This document shows positions 7,277-16,700 of a DNA stretch of 25,646 nt, one piece after another (the stretch's first letter is position 1; each line of letters opens with the position of its first letter). Source of the DNA: a virus. Position numbers and translations under genes: made by a program. The stretch spans positions 1 to 25,646 of the IMG/VR virus record IMGVR_UViG_3300022200_001004; one strand, given 5' to 3'. The notes under the pieces are model-generated. The model was not told where the DNA came from, searched no databases, and saw only the letters and a program-made list of their open reading frames with translations.

Positions 7277-7470
7277 TGCAGTACACCAGCCTCAGCGATC
7301 GCGAAGTGTTGAGGCTGGTGAAGTCGGTTCTTGAGTACGACGGTAGGACATCTGTTGGAGTAAATAAGCAACTTCTTAACGAGCTTGCTGAACGCTTCGA
7401 GCTGATGCTATCTTCGGTTCCCCCTGCTAAGCAGGTCGAGGCCGACCCCAACCAGCTGAAATTATTCTGA
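7276..7470 (+). CDS. 64-aa protein ending in a beta-clamp-binding-like motif
   Basis: ATG 7276 overlaps the TAA of the SSB-like gene by one base; an in-frame start at 7261 inside that gene is less likely. Residues 5-45 look helical (SDREVLRLVKSVLEYD, NKQLLNELAERFELML). A Pro/Ala linker follows, and the last five residues are QLKLF, matching the Q-L-x-L-F consensus by which bacterial proteins bind the DnaN sliding clamp. No clamp gene is seen here, so the target would be the host clamp. It could tether phage replication proteins to the clamp or compete with host polymerase. The gene call is firm; the function is a motif-based hypothesis. Confidence 0.75.
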   Translation: MQYTSLSDREVLRLVKSVLEYDGRTSVGVNKQLLNELAERFELMLSSVPPAKQVEADPNQLKLF

Positions 7471-7478
7471 GCCACTAA

Positions 7479-7529
7479 GGGCGGCTAGGGCTTCGTGCCC
7501 GAAAACGGTAGGCGTAACCGCTGCCGCCC
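7479..7529 (+). promoter_or_regulatory. Potential three-way-junction RNA before the primase gene
   Basis: A closing stem pairs 7479-7485 (GGGCGGC) with 7523-7529 (GCCGCCC), seven Watson-Crick pairs. Inside are two hairpins: 7488-7491 with 7497-7500 (GGGC/GCCC, 5-base loop) and 7506-7509 with 7517-7520 (CGGT/ACCG, 7-base loop). GAAAA joins them. The element fills the only non-coding gap (7471-7552) in this part of the operon and ends 23 bases before the primase start. There is no T run, so it is not a terminator. I do not recognise it as a known riboswitch or ribozyme class. Confidence 0.5.
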
Positions 7530-7552
7530 ACTATTACTCGCCGGAACCACTG

Positions 7553-10417
7553 ATGAGTCCAACAACTGATTTTCTGCACGACGTTCTGCCGGAAGCCGGA
7601 CGGTATTGTGTAGTCGGAATTAGCGGGGGAAAGGTCCTCCAAGAATTTGTAGATGACATCGACACGGTAGCAGAGCGCGCAGAGAGCTTTGCTGACCGCA
7701 AGATCGACGCGTATTTTGCCGTTGCCTCGTTCAAAGAAGGCAGCGAGAAGCGCACCCAAGAAAACGCCCAGTGGATGAAGTCATTCTGGCTTGATCTCGA
7801 CTGCGGGCCGGGCAAGCCATACCCAGACCAAGCGACAGCACTCGAAGCGCTTGAAGACTTTAGAGTTAAAGCCAAGCTGCCGCACCCAAGCATCGTCAAC
7901 TCTGGCAACGGCGTTCATGTTTATTGGCTGCTCACGCAGTACATCCCAAGCTCGGCGTGGTCGCCAATCGCAGAACGACTGAAGGCCGCGTGCGCACAGC
8001 TAGGGTTGAACGCTGACCCAGCAGTTACCGCTGACGAAGCGCGTATTCTGCGTGTACCGCAGACCCTGAACTTCAAAAATCCAAACGATCCGAAGTGGGT
8101 TACGCAGTATGAGAAAGGCGAGCCAGTCGACGTTGACCTGTTTGCAGACTGCCTAGCTGCGCTTGATCTGCCAGAACCAAAACGCGAGCGGGTCAAGGTA
8201 GACACCTCGCAGCTGAGCGAAACCGCTAAAGCCCTGCTGGGTAACAAGCAGTCGCGGTTCGGGCTTATCGTAGCCAAGACCAAAAAAGGTAAGGGCTGCA
8301 ACTTCCTCAAGTACGCGATCGAAAACCAAGCTGAGTTAGAAGAGCCGCTTTGGCGAGCCAGCCTGTCTATCGCATGGGCTTGTGATGATCGCGACACGGC
8401 CATACACAGAATATCTGAACGGCATCCGGGTTATACACCGGAAGACACGATTGAGAAGGCATGCCAGACCAAGGGGCCATACACCTGCGCGGTGATTAAG
8501 GGGCTAAGCGCTGACCTCTGCCAAGGCTGCACGCACAAGATCACCAGCCCGATCCAGCTCGGTGCTGAAGTTAAGCGTGATGCTAGTGAACTGTTTGAGG
8601 TGCCGGACGAGGATGATCCGCACGGTGATGGCACGATAGCAACGCAGGTGGTTGCACAGGCGCTGTTCAAGCCGCCGTTCCCGTACTTTCGAGGCGCCAA
8701 CGGCGGTGTATATCGTGAAGACAGAGATGAGGACGGGGACAAGATTGAACAGTTAATTTACGAGCATGACTTGTACGCGTCCACCAGACTTGTTGACCCG
8801 AACGACGGTGAGTGCGTGGTGTTTCATCACGTCCTGCCACGGGACGGAGAGCGCGAGTTCATGGTGCCCATCAAGGACATGCACTCGGCAGACCAATTCA
8901 AAAAAATCCTCGGCGGCAAAGGTGTCGCTGGTAGCAAAAAACAGATGAACGAAATTATGGACTACGCAATTCGCTATACAAAAGAACTTCAGATGCGGGA
9001 AAAGGCCAAGGAAGCTAGGCTGCAATTCGGTTGGCACGCTGGCAACACCGAGTTCGTAGTAGGCAACCGGGTGTACACCAAAGACGGTGTTTCCCATAAC
9101 TACCCAAGCAGCACCACGGCCAACATCATTGACTCTTTCAATGTGAAGGGCTCGCTGGAAACTTGGAAGAAGATTTTCAACGTGCTGAATCAGCCGGGCA
9201 TGGAAGCGTTGCAGCTAGTTGCCCTGTCTGGGTTCGGCGCCCCGATGATGAAGTTCACTGGCGTAGCTGGTGGCGTAATCAACCTAATCAGTAACCACTC
9301 CGGCACGGGTAAGTCGACCGCTGGCCGTCTCGCGCTAAGCGTGTTCGGACATCCTGAGAAAACCCTGCTGACGCAGCGGGACACTATGGCCTCTCGCCAG
9401 CATCGCCTTGGCGTGCACAACAACCTCGTTGCGCTGTCTGATGAAATGACAAACGCACCAGCTGAGTTCCTGTCTGATGAAATCTACGGCACATCTCAGG
9501 GCCGTGGCCGGAACAGAATGAACGCCACCAGCAACACCGAGCGCGTCAACGAGTCAACGTGGAACCTGATCCACCTGATGAACTCCAATGCGTCGATGAT
9601 TAGCAAGCTAGTTAAGTTGAAGGCTCGACCGGACGGCGAGCTGATGCGACTCATCGAAATTCCAGTTAAGCGCCAGACTATTGAGGGCGCAGATGCCCTG
9701 TTTGCGATGCTTGAGGAAAACTACGGAGTTGCGGGCGAAGTGTACGCCCCGTGGCTGGTGAAGAACGCTGAGAAAATACCCGAGCTGCTAGACCGTCAGC
9801 GCGAGCGTATCTGGAAGAAAGTAGACAAGCGGATCGAAGAGCGTTTCCACATCGGCACCTACGCGGCCAACCTCGCATCTGGGCATGTAGCCAAGGCTCT
9901 CGGTCTGATCGAGTTCGATCTTGAAAACTTAGAAAACTGGTGCTGCGAGTTGATTAAGACCAGCCGCAGCAGCATGCAGGCAGAGGTGATCGACGCCTAC
10001 GAGTTAGTCGGCGAATTTATTTACGAAAACCTCCGCCAGACAGCCGTGATTGGGACCGAGCAAAACGTAGTCTCTACGTTCGCCAACGATTACGCCACTA
10101 TCACCCCGAACGGCGGCAGCTGCACAGTGCGCTACGAGGAGGATGGCAACATGCTCTACATAGCCTACAAAAACCTACGCGACTACTGCACCACCCGCCA
10201 GTTCACCATCGACGACGTGCTGAACGGATGCTCGGTGGCTGGCGGACCATACACATTCCGAAAGAAAACCAAGAAGCGCATGCTGGCTAAGACCCGGTAC
10301 ACAATGTCTCCGCCGGTTGATGCAGTCGAGTTCCATGTTGCGCCTGAAGAAGCCGAAGCGTTCATAGCGTCTATGGAGGAGCTGCCGGAATACGAAGATG
10401 CTGAAATGGAATCTTGA
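7553..10417 (+). CDS. Primase-helicase (AEP primase fused to an SF3/AAA+-like ATPase)
   Basis: A 954-aa two-part replication protein; GGAA at 7543-7546 precedes ATG 7553. The N-terminal part is an archaeo-eukaryotic primase: WLDLDCG (Asp81/Asp83, metal ligands), VNSGNGVHVYWLL (Ser117 to His122) and RILRVPQTLNF (164-174). A cysteine cluster follows (Cys304, Cys312, Cys323, Cys326), probably a metal or Fe-S site. The C-terminal ATPase has Walker A NHSGTGKST (Lys587), Walker B VALSDEM (Asp630-Glu631) and a following LIHLMNSN sensor-like segment. It should synthesise primers and unwind the fork for the phage polymerase encoded upstream, replacing separate DnaG and DnaB-type genes. The next small gene overlaps its 3' end by 20 bases. 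Confidence 0.92.
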   Translation: MSPTTDFLHDVLPEAGRYCVVGISGGKVLQEFVDDIDTVAERAESFADRKIDAYFAVASFKEGSEKRTQENAQWMKSFWLDLDCGPGKPYPDQATALEALEDFRVKAKLPHPSIVNSGNGVHVYWLLTQYIPSSAWSPIAERLKAACAQLGLNADPAVTADEARILRVPQTLNFKNPNDPKWVTQYEKGEPVDVDLFADCLAALDLPEPKRERVKVDTSQLSETAKALLGNKQSRFGLIVAKTKKGKGCNFLKYAIENQAELEEPLWRASLSIAWACDDRDTAIHRISERHPGYTPEDTIEKACQTKGPYTCAVIKGLSADLCQGCTHKITSPIQLGAEVKRDASELFEVPDEDDPHGDGTIATQVVAQALFKPPFPYFRGANGGVYREDRDEDGDKIEQLIYEHDLYASTRLVDPNDGECVVFHHVLPRDGEREFMVPIKDMHSADQFKKILGGKGVAGSKKQMNEIMDYAIRYTKELQMREKAKEARLQFGWHAGNTEFVVGNRVYTKDGVSHNYPSSTTANIIDSFNVKGSLETWKKIFNVLNQPGMEALQLVALSGFGAPMMKFTGVAGGVINLISNHSGTGKSTAGRLALSVFGHPEKTLLTQRDTMASRQHRLGVHNNLVALSDEMTNAPAEFLSDEIYGTSQGRGRNRMNATSNTERVNESTWNLIHLMNSNASMISKLVKLKARPDGELMRLIEIPVKRQTIEGADALFAMLEENYGVAGEVYAPWLVKNAEKIPELLDRQRERIWKKVDKRIEERFHIGTYAANLASGHVAKALGLIEFDLENLENWCCELIKTSRSSMQAEVIDAYELVGEFIYENLRQTAVIGTEQNVVSTFANDYATITPNGGSCTVRYEEDGNMLYIAYKNLRDYCTTRQFTIDDVLNGCSVAGGPYTFRKKTKKRMLAKTRYTMSPPVDAVEFHVAPEEAEAFIASMEELPEYEDAEMES

Positions 10418-10589
10418 GGCCACCATCAGCGGCATGCGGGTGGGAGACAGTTTCTTCATCCCATGCCTTAAATGTTCAAACGTAGAATCCAGAATCCGTA
10501 GGCTATCTAGGGAGTTCGGCTACGAGTTCACGGTAAAAAATGTTACGGAAGAGTTCGTAAAAGGTGTACGCGCGTGGAGACTTCGGTAG
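10398..10589 (+). CDS. Short conserved phage protein (63 aa)
   Basis: ATG 10398 lies within the last 20 bases of the primase gene in another frame. The product has a pattern that recurs in many phage small proteins: an N-terminal GDSFFIPCL segment, a central helix (SRIRRLSREFGYEF) and a terminal KGVRAWRL strand. I know no proven function for this type; the basic helix suggests nucleic-acid binding. It is the last gene of the rightward operon, 81 bases before the terminator stem. Confidence 0.75.
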   Translation: MLKWNLEATISGMRVGDSFFIPCLKCSNVESRIRRLSREFGYEFTVKNVTEEFVKGVRAWRLR

Positions 10590-10600
10590 AATCGGCGCCA

Positions 10601-10655
10601 CAGTGATTCTTCTGCCCATTCCTCATGGGCATCTTTCCTCCAGCAAGTGTCACTG
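10601..10655 (+). other. Stem-loop region in the 3' untranslated segment
   Basis: CAGTGA (10601-10606) can pair with TCACTG (10650-10655), enclosing a perfect hairpin GCCCAT/ATGGGC (10614-10619 with 10625-10630, 5-base loop). An unpaired TTTCCTCC (10634-10641) lies between them and is complementary to Shine-Dalgarno sequences. With the terminator downstream this could form a stable 3'-end RNA. On the other strand the same bases form GGAGG followed by ATG. The role is unknown. Confidence 0.3.
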
Positions 10656-10670
10656 GTCTCTGAAGTGGTT

Positions 10671-10697
10671 GCCCCCTCTAGCGAGGGGGCTTTTTTT
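10671..10697 (+). terminator. Intrinsic terminator of the rightward operon
   Basis: An eight-base-pair GC-rich stem (GCCCCCTC 10671-10678, GAGGGGGC 10683-10690) with a TAGC loop is followed directly by seven T (10691-10697), a textbook Rho-independent terminator for the plus strand. On the minus strand the hairpin is followed by AACCACTT, not a U tract, so it should not efficiently stop the opposing virion transcript, whose last stop codon lies 4 bases beyond the T run. Confidence 0.93.
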
Positions 10698-10700
10698 CGC

Positions 10701-13700
10701 CTAGAAGAAATCTCCCCGACCGGCCATTGCTCGCATTTCTTTGAGGTTCATGCCGCTGAGGATCTCATTTTCTAGCTGGCGAAGGTCAGAAATCATCTGT
10801 TCCTTCTCTTCAGAGTCACCGCTGGTCTTGGAAATCTGCCGGATCGCGGCACGGATCTTATTCAGACGGTTGGAGAGGTTACGCACCGCCTTAGCCATAG
10901 CCACACGCTGCGCATTTTCGTCGTCCGCCAAGAACGGATCGAGGTCTTCTGGGCGGTACTTCTGTAGCTCCAGATACTCTTTGTACGACATGTTCACGTC
11001 GCGGGACATTTCGTAGAAGTAGCTGCGCATGCCAGAGCCTTCTTCGCGGTTCAAGAAGCGGCTGAAGCCCGGCAGGGCTGCTGCGTAATCCTGAATCGAC
11101 CGTGACGGACGGATGCCTGCGTAGTCGCCGAGCAGGTTGGAGGTCCACAGAAGCGCACCACCCACAGAACCGAAGTAACCACGGATCAGCTGGTCTACCT
11201 TGATCGGAGACAGGCCCTCGCCACCGAATACGGCGTGAGAAGCATCGCCAATGAAGTTCGCCAGCTCGGAGGTGTATTCCGTCTGCTGGAGGTAGGCTGG
11301 CAGGCTTGCGTACGCCTGACTGACCAACGGGCGGCCAGTGAAGAAGTTGCGGTCGATTGCCACTTCCACCATAGGCTTGAGGATCTGCGGCACTGCCATC
11401 GGGCTGGCGACACCGTTCACTAGGGCAGTAGCCAGCGCATCACGGAAGGTACGACCGTCTTCCATAGCGTTGTCGGTCATCAGGCGGTAGCTGTGCTCTG
11501 CGATGATCTTCGGCAGGAGGAACAAGTCAGTACGCAACGGTAGGCCAAAGCCACCCATGCCCGGAATCATCAGCATGCGGTCGCGGTACATCGGATCGAG
11601 TTCTTCGTAGTCTTCGTCGCCGCCCATCATCATGGCGTACAGCATCATCATGGCAGTAGCCATGCCGAGGTTCTGATACAGACGGGTGCGAGACGCCTCG
11701 TTCTTCGGGGAGATGCCTTCGCCAGTCAGCGTGGAAGCCTGCACATTCAACGCCTGCAACCAAGCGTTAAAGAACGGAATCATGCGAGCCATACCGTGAA
11801 TGATCGGAGAGGAGCCCTTGCGGCGGAAGTTGATGATCTCAAACGAACGCTCAACCGCTTCGGCCTGAGAGGTGCCATCAGCTATAGACAGGCTGTAGAC
11901 CGCCTGACGCACAGCGTTATCTGACGCCATAGAAAAGTTTTCCATCTTGTCTAGGAGACTTTTCCAGCCAGACTTGTACTTGGACTTGCTAAGGCGGCTC
12001 TCGATGTCGTTCACCACAACAGCGGCACTGTAGTCTCTGGTGCCAACTGAGGCGAAGCGTTTCAGGAAGTCATGGGCTTCACTGGTGCCGCGCAGGGTCT
12101 TAATAAACTCTTTAATTACGTAGTACGGAATCTTGATCGCCTGCATCGGGCTCAAGCCAGACGTGAACATTGCACCGAAGGCGTCCTGCGTCAGCTGACC
12201 AATGGAGAAGATCGGGTTGAGTACAACGGATTTACGCAGGAAGTTGGTGAACCACGATGCCTGCTTGAGGTACGGGATGCCGAGGCCTTCCTGACCCTTG
12301 AACGCTTCAATGAACAGCGGGTCTTGAGCAACGAAGGTGCGCTTCTTGCCCTCCATGTACATCTCAACCTTGCCGCGCTTGTATTCTTCGATGTCGACCT
12401 TATGGGCAGCAGTTACTTCCTGCGCCATGCCGAGGTCGATCATCGTGTTCATTAAACGAACGCCGGAGTGATTACGCACGGCTGCTTCTACGGAGTACTC
12501 AACCCACTTCGCCATGTTGTCGAAGATGTCGTTGACCTCGTTTTCAGAGCCCTTCATTCGCTTATCTTGATATTCAGCTTTAATGCCGCTGATGAAATCA
12601 GGTAAGCCTTCCTTGTCTTCAATCTGCTTAACGCGCTGGAACGGAACGTAGTCGACGTTATCCAACCACGCTTCCGCCTTTTCTTCAGTCAGCAAGCCAC
12701 CCTGAACCATTACGTCCACGGCGTTCTTACGCATCTTGTTCCAAATCTCGACTACCTTGGCTGCTTCAGCGTTGCCTTCGTAGTTCTTGAGCAGAGCGTC
12801 TACTGCTGACTCTTTAACGTGCAGCTTGCGCTCTTTCAGTAGCTTTTTGAGCTTCCTGTACTCGGCGCTGCTGGCCTTGTTTTCGGTCTTCAGCTCGTCG
12901 AGGCGGCGCTGCTTCTTGCGGGTGTCTTCGTACAGAGACTTGAGACGCTTCATCTCAAGGTAGCGGTGCAGCACGCGCTGCGCGCGGAACGGATCTAGGC
13001 CGACAGACTTACCAAACGCTTCAACGGCACGCATCAAGCTGGCGAAGTTAGCGTCGTCATCCACAGCACGCCACTTGTACAGCTTCTCGTCGTACGTGAT
13101 GTTGCCGTATTCAAGGAAATTACTCGCTACACCCTCAGCGTGGAACGTCTGGGAGGTCGAGATTTCTAGCATGCGACCGATGATTTCGGCCTCGGCATCC
13201 GGCATTTCGCGCATACGACGGCGGGCTTCACGCTGGGCGGCTGCATCAGCGGAGACGATCTTAGTAAGCTTTTCGTCCATCCAACGGCGACCAGACGCAC
13301 GGTAGTCATCCACCGTCATGCGGACCATCTTGCCGTCGACTTCCTTGTACGCGAGCTTCTTGGCGCGATCGCGAACAGTCTTCGGAGATTCTGGCTCGCC
13401 AATAACGCCGCCCGACTCAACGGTAGCCTGTACGAAATCCTGACCAGTCTTGGCACTCAGCATCGGGCCTTCGCGGGTAGCGTTGACCGCTGCGTCACGC
13501 AGCATCCAGTTTTTAGCCGCGCTGTGAGCTATGTCGGAGAGGTCGAACAGGATCTTGTCTACGTTGCGCTCAGCAATGGCCTGCTTCCAAGACTTAGGCA
13601 AGAAGCCAATGCCCTTCAGCCAGTTCATAATGCTGTTGATGAGGCGCTTGTAGAACGGGATGTCGGTGTGCTGGTCTACAACGTGCGCCAGCACTTCTTC

Positions 13701-16700
13701 CATTACCTCGCTCGGAGAAATCTTGTAGTCGGTCTTAACCCTTCTGTAGGCTTCGTAGATTACAGACTCGGTCTTGTTCAGCGGACGCCCCTGCTTTTCT
13801 ACGCGGCGGATCGCCTGACGGATGAAGTTCTCCGCCTGCATGTAACTCTGGTCGCCCATCACACCACGCCAGCCAGCATGCACACCGGCCTCGTGCACCA
13901 GAACACGAAGGGTTTCGTTCGGGTTGATGTTGCTCGCTACGAGATAGACAACAGGCTCAGCCTTGGCATTCGGGTGAACGAAGCCACCGATAACCGCACC
14001 CTGCTCAGCACCAGCCTCAACCGCAGCACGAGTCTTGCGATCAAGGCGTGGGTCGTTCATGCTGTCCAGCAGCACTACGCGACCGGAACGGATGCCAGCG
14101 TCTAGGGCGTCCTTGTCGAATTTGCGTTCGAGAACTGCACGCAGCTCCTCGGCGCTGTCGAACTGCGGGGTAGATACCATGCGGTTCGCACGCAGGCTGG
14201 TCTGCTTAGACTTCCACGCTTCAGCGGCGTCGAGGTGCTCTTCCACGAACTCGTTAATGATGTCCTTGGCGTCGAGCATTTCCTCTGTGGTGGCGGTCTC
14301 GTCTTGGTAGATTTCAAGCGCGTCGGTGAGGCGCTCTACTTCCTCGTCAGAAACAATATCCGCCTGCGAAACGTAGTTCAGTACCTTCTCGCCGTTCTTG
14401 ACTGCCTTTCTACGCAGCTGCTTAGACATGGCGTCACGGGCGAACTCGTTGGTCTCCTGATCCACCTGATCCTGCGTGACTTGCAGGCCGAAGCTGTCCT
14501 CTTCGTTGAACTGCTCAACGTCGCGAGTGTTACGGACGCTGAAGTCTTTCGACTTTTCAATAGCGTAGATAGCGTTCTGGTACTGCCTTGGGCTGAGCGT
14601 AGTGATGCGTTTGTCAGGCGTCTTGCCGCCGGATTCCTCCAGCAGAGTTGGCATGCGTGGCAGGGCGATGTAGACCGGCCCAACCATAGACTTCGCGCGC
14701 TCTTCGCGCTCGATCCGAGCCTGTGCCTGTTTCTTGAGCGTATCTATTGTCGGACGAGAAACTCTAGACTTCTCGCTGTACTCGCCTGCTTTCTCACGGC
14801 GCTCTTGAGCAAGGCGATCAGCCGACTCTTTAATCTGACCGTAACGCGCCTCTTTAGCGACGCCCTTCTGAATACCTGAATCACGCTTAATAGCGGTAAT
14901 GTCAGAGAGTGCACGCTGTGCCTGTTCGAGTTCCGCGCGCACTCTGGAGCGCAGCATTGACGGCTTGCTTAGTTCAGCCTTCAGCCTGCTCACAGCCTTA
15001 GTGACGGTATCTTCAGCCAGCTTCTCAGCAACGTACGCGCCGATCAGACGCTCGGTGTCAGCAGGGGTCAACGGGGCACGTTTGCCCTGACGCGCACGCT
15101 TATTGGCCTTAATCTTGTTGGCGATGTCCGCCTGCACCCGAGCCGGGTCGACAATACCTTTCAGCGTCTTAACTGCTTCAGGCACGCGCATCGGCTTGGT
15201 TTCGATCTTCCGACCTTCTTCATCAGTGCCTACCGCCACTTTTAGACGGTTAGAGACGGCGCGGATCGCAGCGTCAATCTTGGCATCTACGATCGGCCCT
15301 TCGGTGTTTAGGTCTGAAATTTCAAATTCGGCGTCTTTAACCGCCTTGGTCACTTCTTCACGGACGACCTGCGCAGTGGCACCACCGCCGCCAAGGTTTC
15401 TGACCATGAACTGACTGGTCTTATCGACGATGTCGGCGTCAAACTCATCTAGTGCAGACGAGATAGCTCCTGCTCTTCCAGCGTCTCGTACAGGAGACAG
15501 GCCACGGCCTCCCACTCCAGCCGTTTCAGATGTCTTAGCCCCCTCGGTGGTACCGGATTCGGACTTAACTCCAACCAATTCCACGCCCTCTCCAGTTGGC
15601 GCGCCGTCATCGGTAACTTTCTGTTTGCCACCCGGAACACCACGTACGGGTGTTGGCCCTTTGGCAACTTCATTGGCAGCCTCCTGAAAAATCGTTGCGC
15701 CTTCGTCGCCGTAGTTTCTACGCACGTTCTCGACCGCAGCGGCGATGTCACCGCCCTTGGTAACGAGCGCTGAGGCTTTTTCTTGCAGGCGTAGTTTGGT
15801 GTCTTCGTCTAGAGGAGCGACCTGTTTGACTTCTGCCGCCCCCTCGTCTACTGGCGCTACTGGCGCAGCTGGACCAGCTGCCAAACGAGCCTTGATTTCG
15901 GAGGACAGTTTCGGAGCCCATTTGGTGTTTACGTTTTCTAGCTCAACGGCGTATGCCTCTGCTTCAGCACGACCAGCGTCAGATTCAAAATCTAAGTTGG
16001 CGACCTTGCTCGCTACTTCCGTATACCGCTTGCCCTTCTTAGGCAGCGCACCTTTCTCTTTTAAGGTATCAACGTCGAAGTCGTAGTCAATGTCTTCTAC
16101 CTGCGGAACCGCCTGAGCTTGGGCGCCGGCAGGTGCGCCAGTTGGCGCAGTAGTAGGAGTTACTACAGGTGCTCTAGGCGCAGGCTTGCGGTCAACAGTT
16201 TCTGGAACCTGCGGGGCTTCACCACGTTGGGTTTCGCTCAACCAACGGGCGCGCTCAGCAGCGGCTTCCTGCTCGTTATAAACAGGGTCGCTAACAGTCC
16301 CATCAGGGAATGTGACTCGGTATCCGGGGTCGTAGCCAAGCTGCGGGCGTGCTGCGCGTTCAGCCTCTTCAGCTTCCTGCTTTTGTACGGCTGCTTCAGT
16401 AGCCTGACGAGCTTCTTCCAGCCTCTCGTTTAACTTTTTCGCAGCTTTCTGCGTCTGGTACGCATTCACTAAGTTAGACGGACCACCAAGACCGGCGCCG
16501 AGCATGAAGCCGGTAGCACCGGCTTTCCCAACACCTTCAAACACGTCACCTTCAGCACCAGCCTGAATCGCGCTGATGTTAGAGAGTAGCTGACCGCTGG
16601 CTTCTTCAGCGAACTCTTGTCCGCCTTCACCAAGCGCACCAATAGCCGTGGCTTTAGTCTTACCAAGCTTAGGCACAGCCTGCTTAGTGATTTCTTTAGC

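Noticed and set aside
7501-7560. Possible hammerhead ribozyme: CTGATGAGTCC at 7550-7560 with GAAA at 7501-7504
   Set aside because: The bases needed to close stem II (GGAC before GAAA, or GGACGAAA downstream) are missing and no cleavage-site triplet is correctly placed. CTGATGA here simply includes the primase start codon.
13524-14105. 193-codon plus-strand ORF inside the giant virion gene
   Set aside because: Antisense shadow of the zincin-motif region, no Shine-Dalgarno, no recognisable domain.
15449-15751. 100-codon minus-strand ORF in another frame of the giant gene
   Set aside because: It lies in a low-complexity linker where alternative frames stay open by composition. No start signal was seen, and the main frame runs through uninterrupted.
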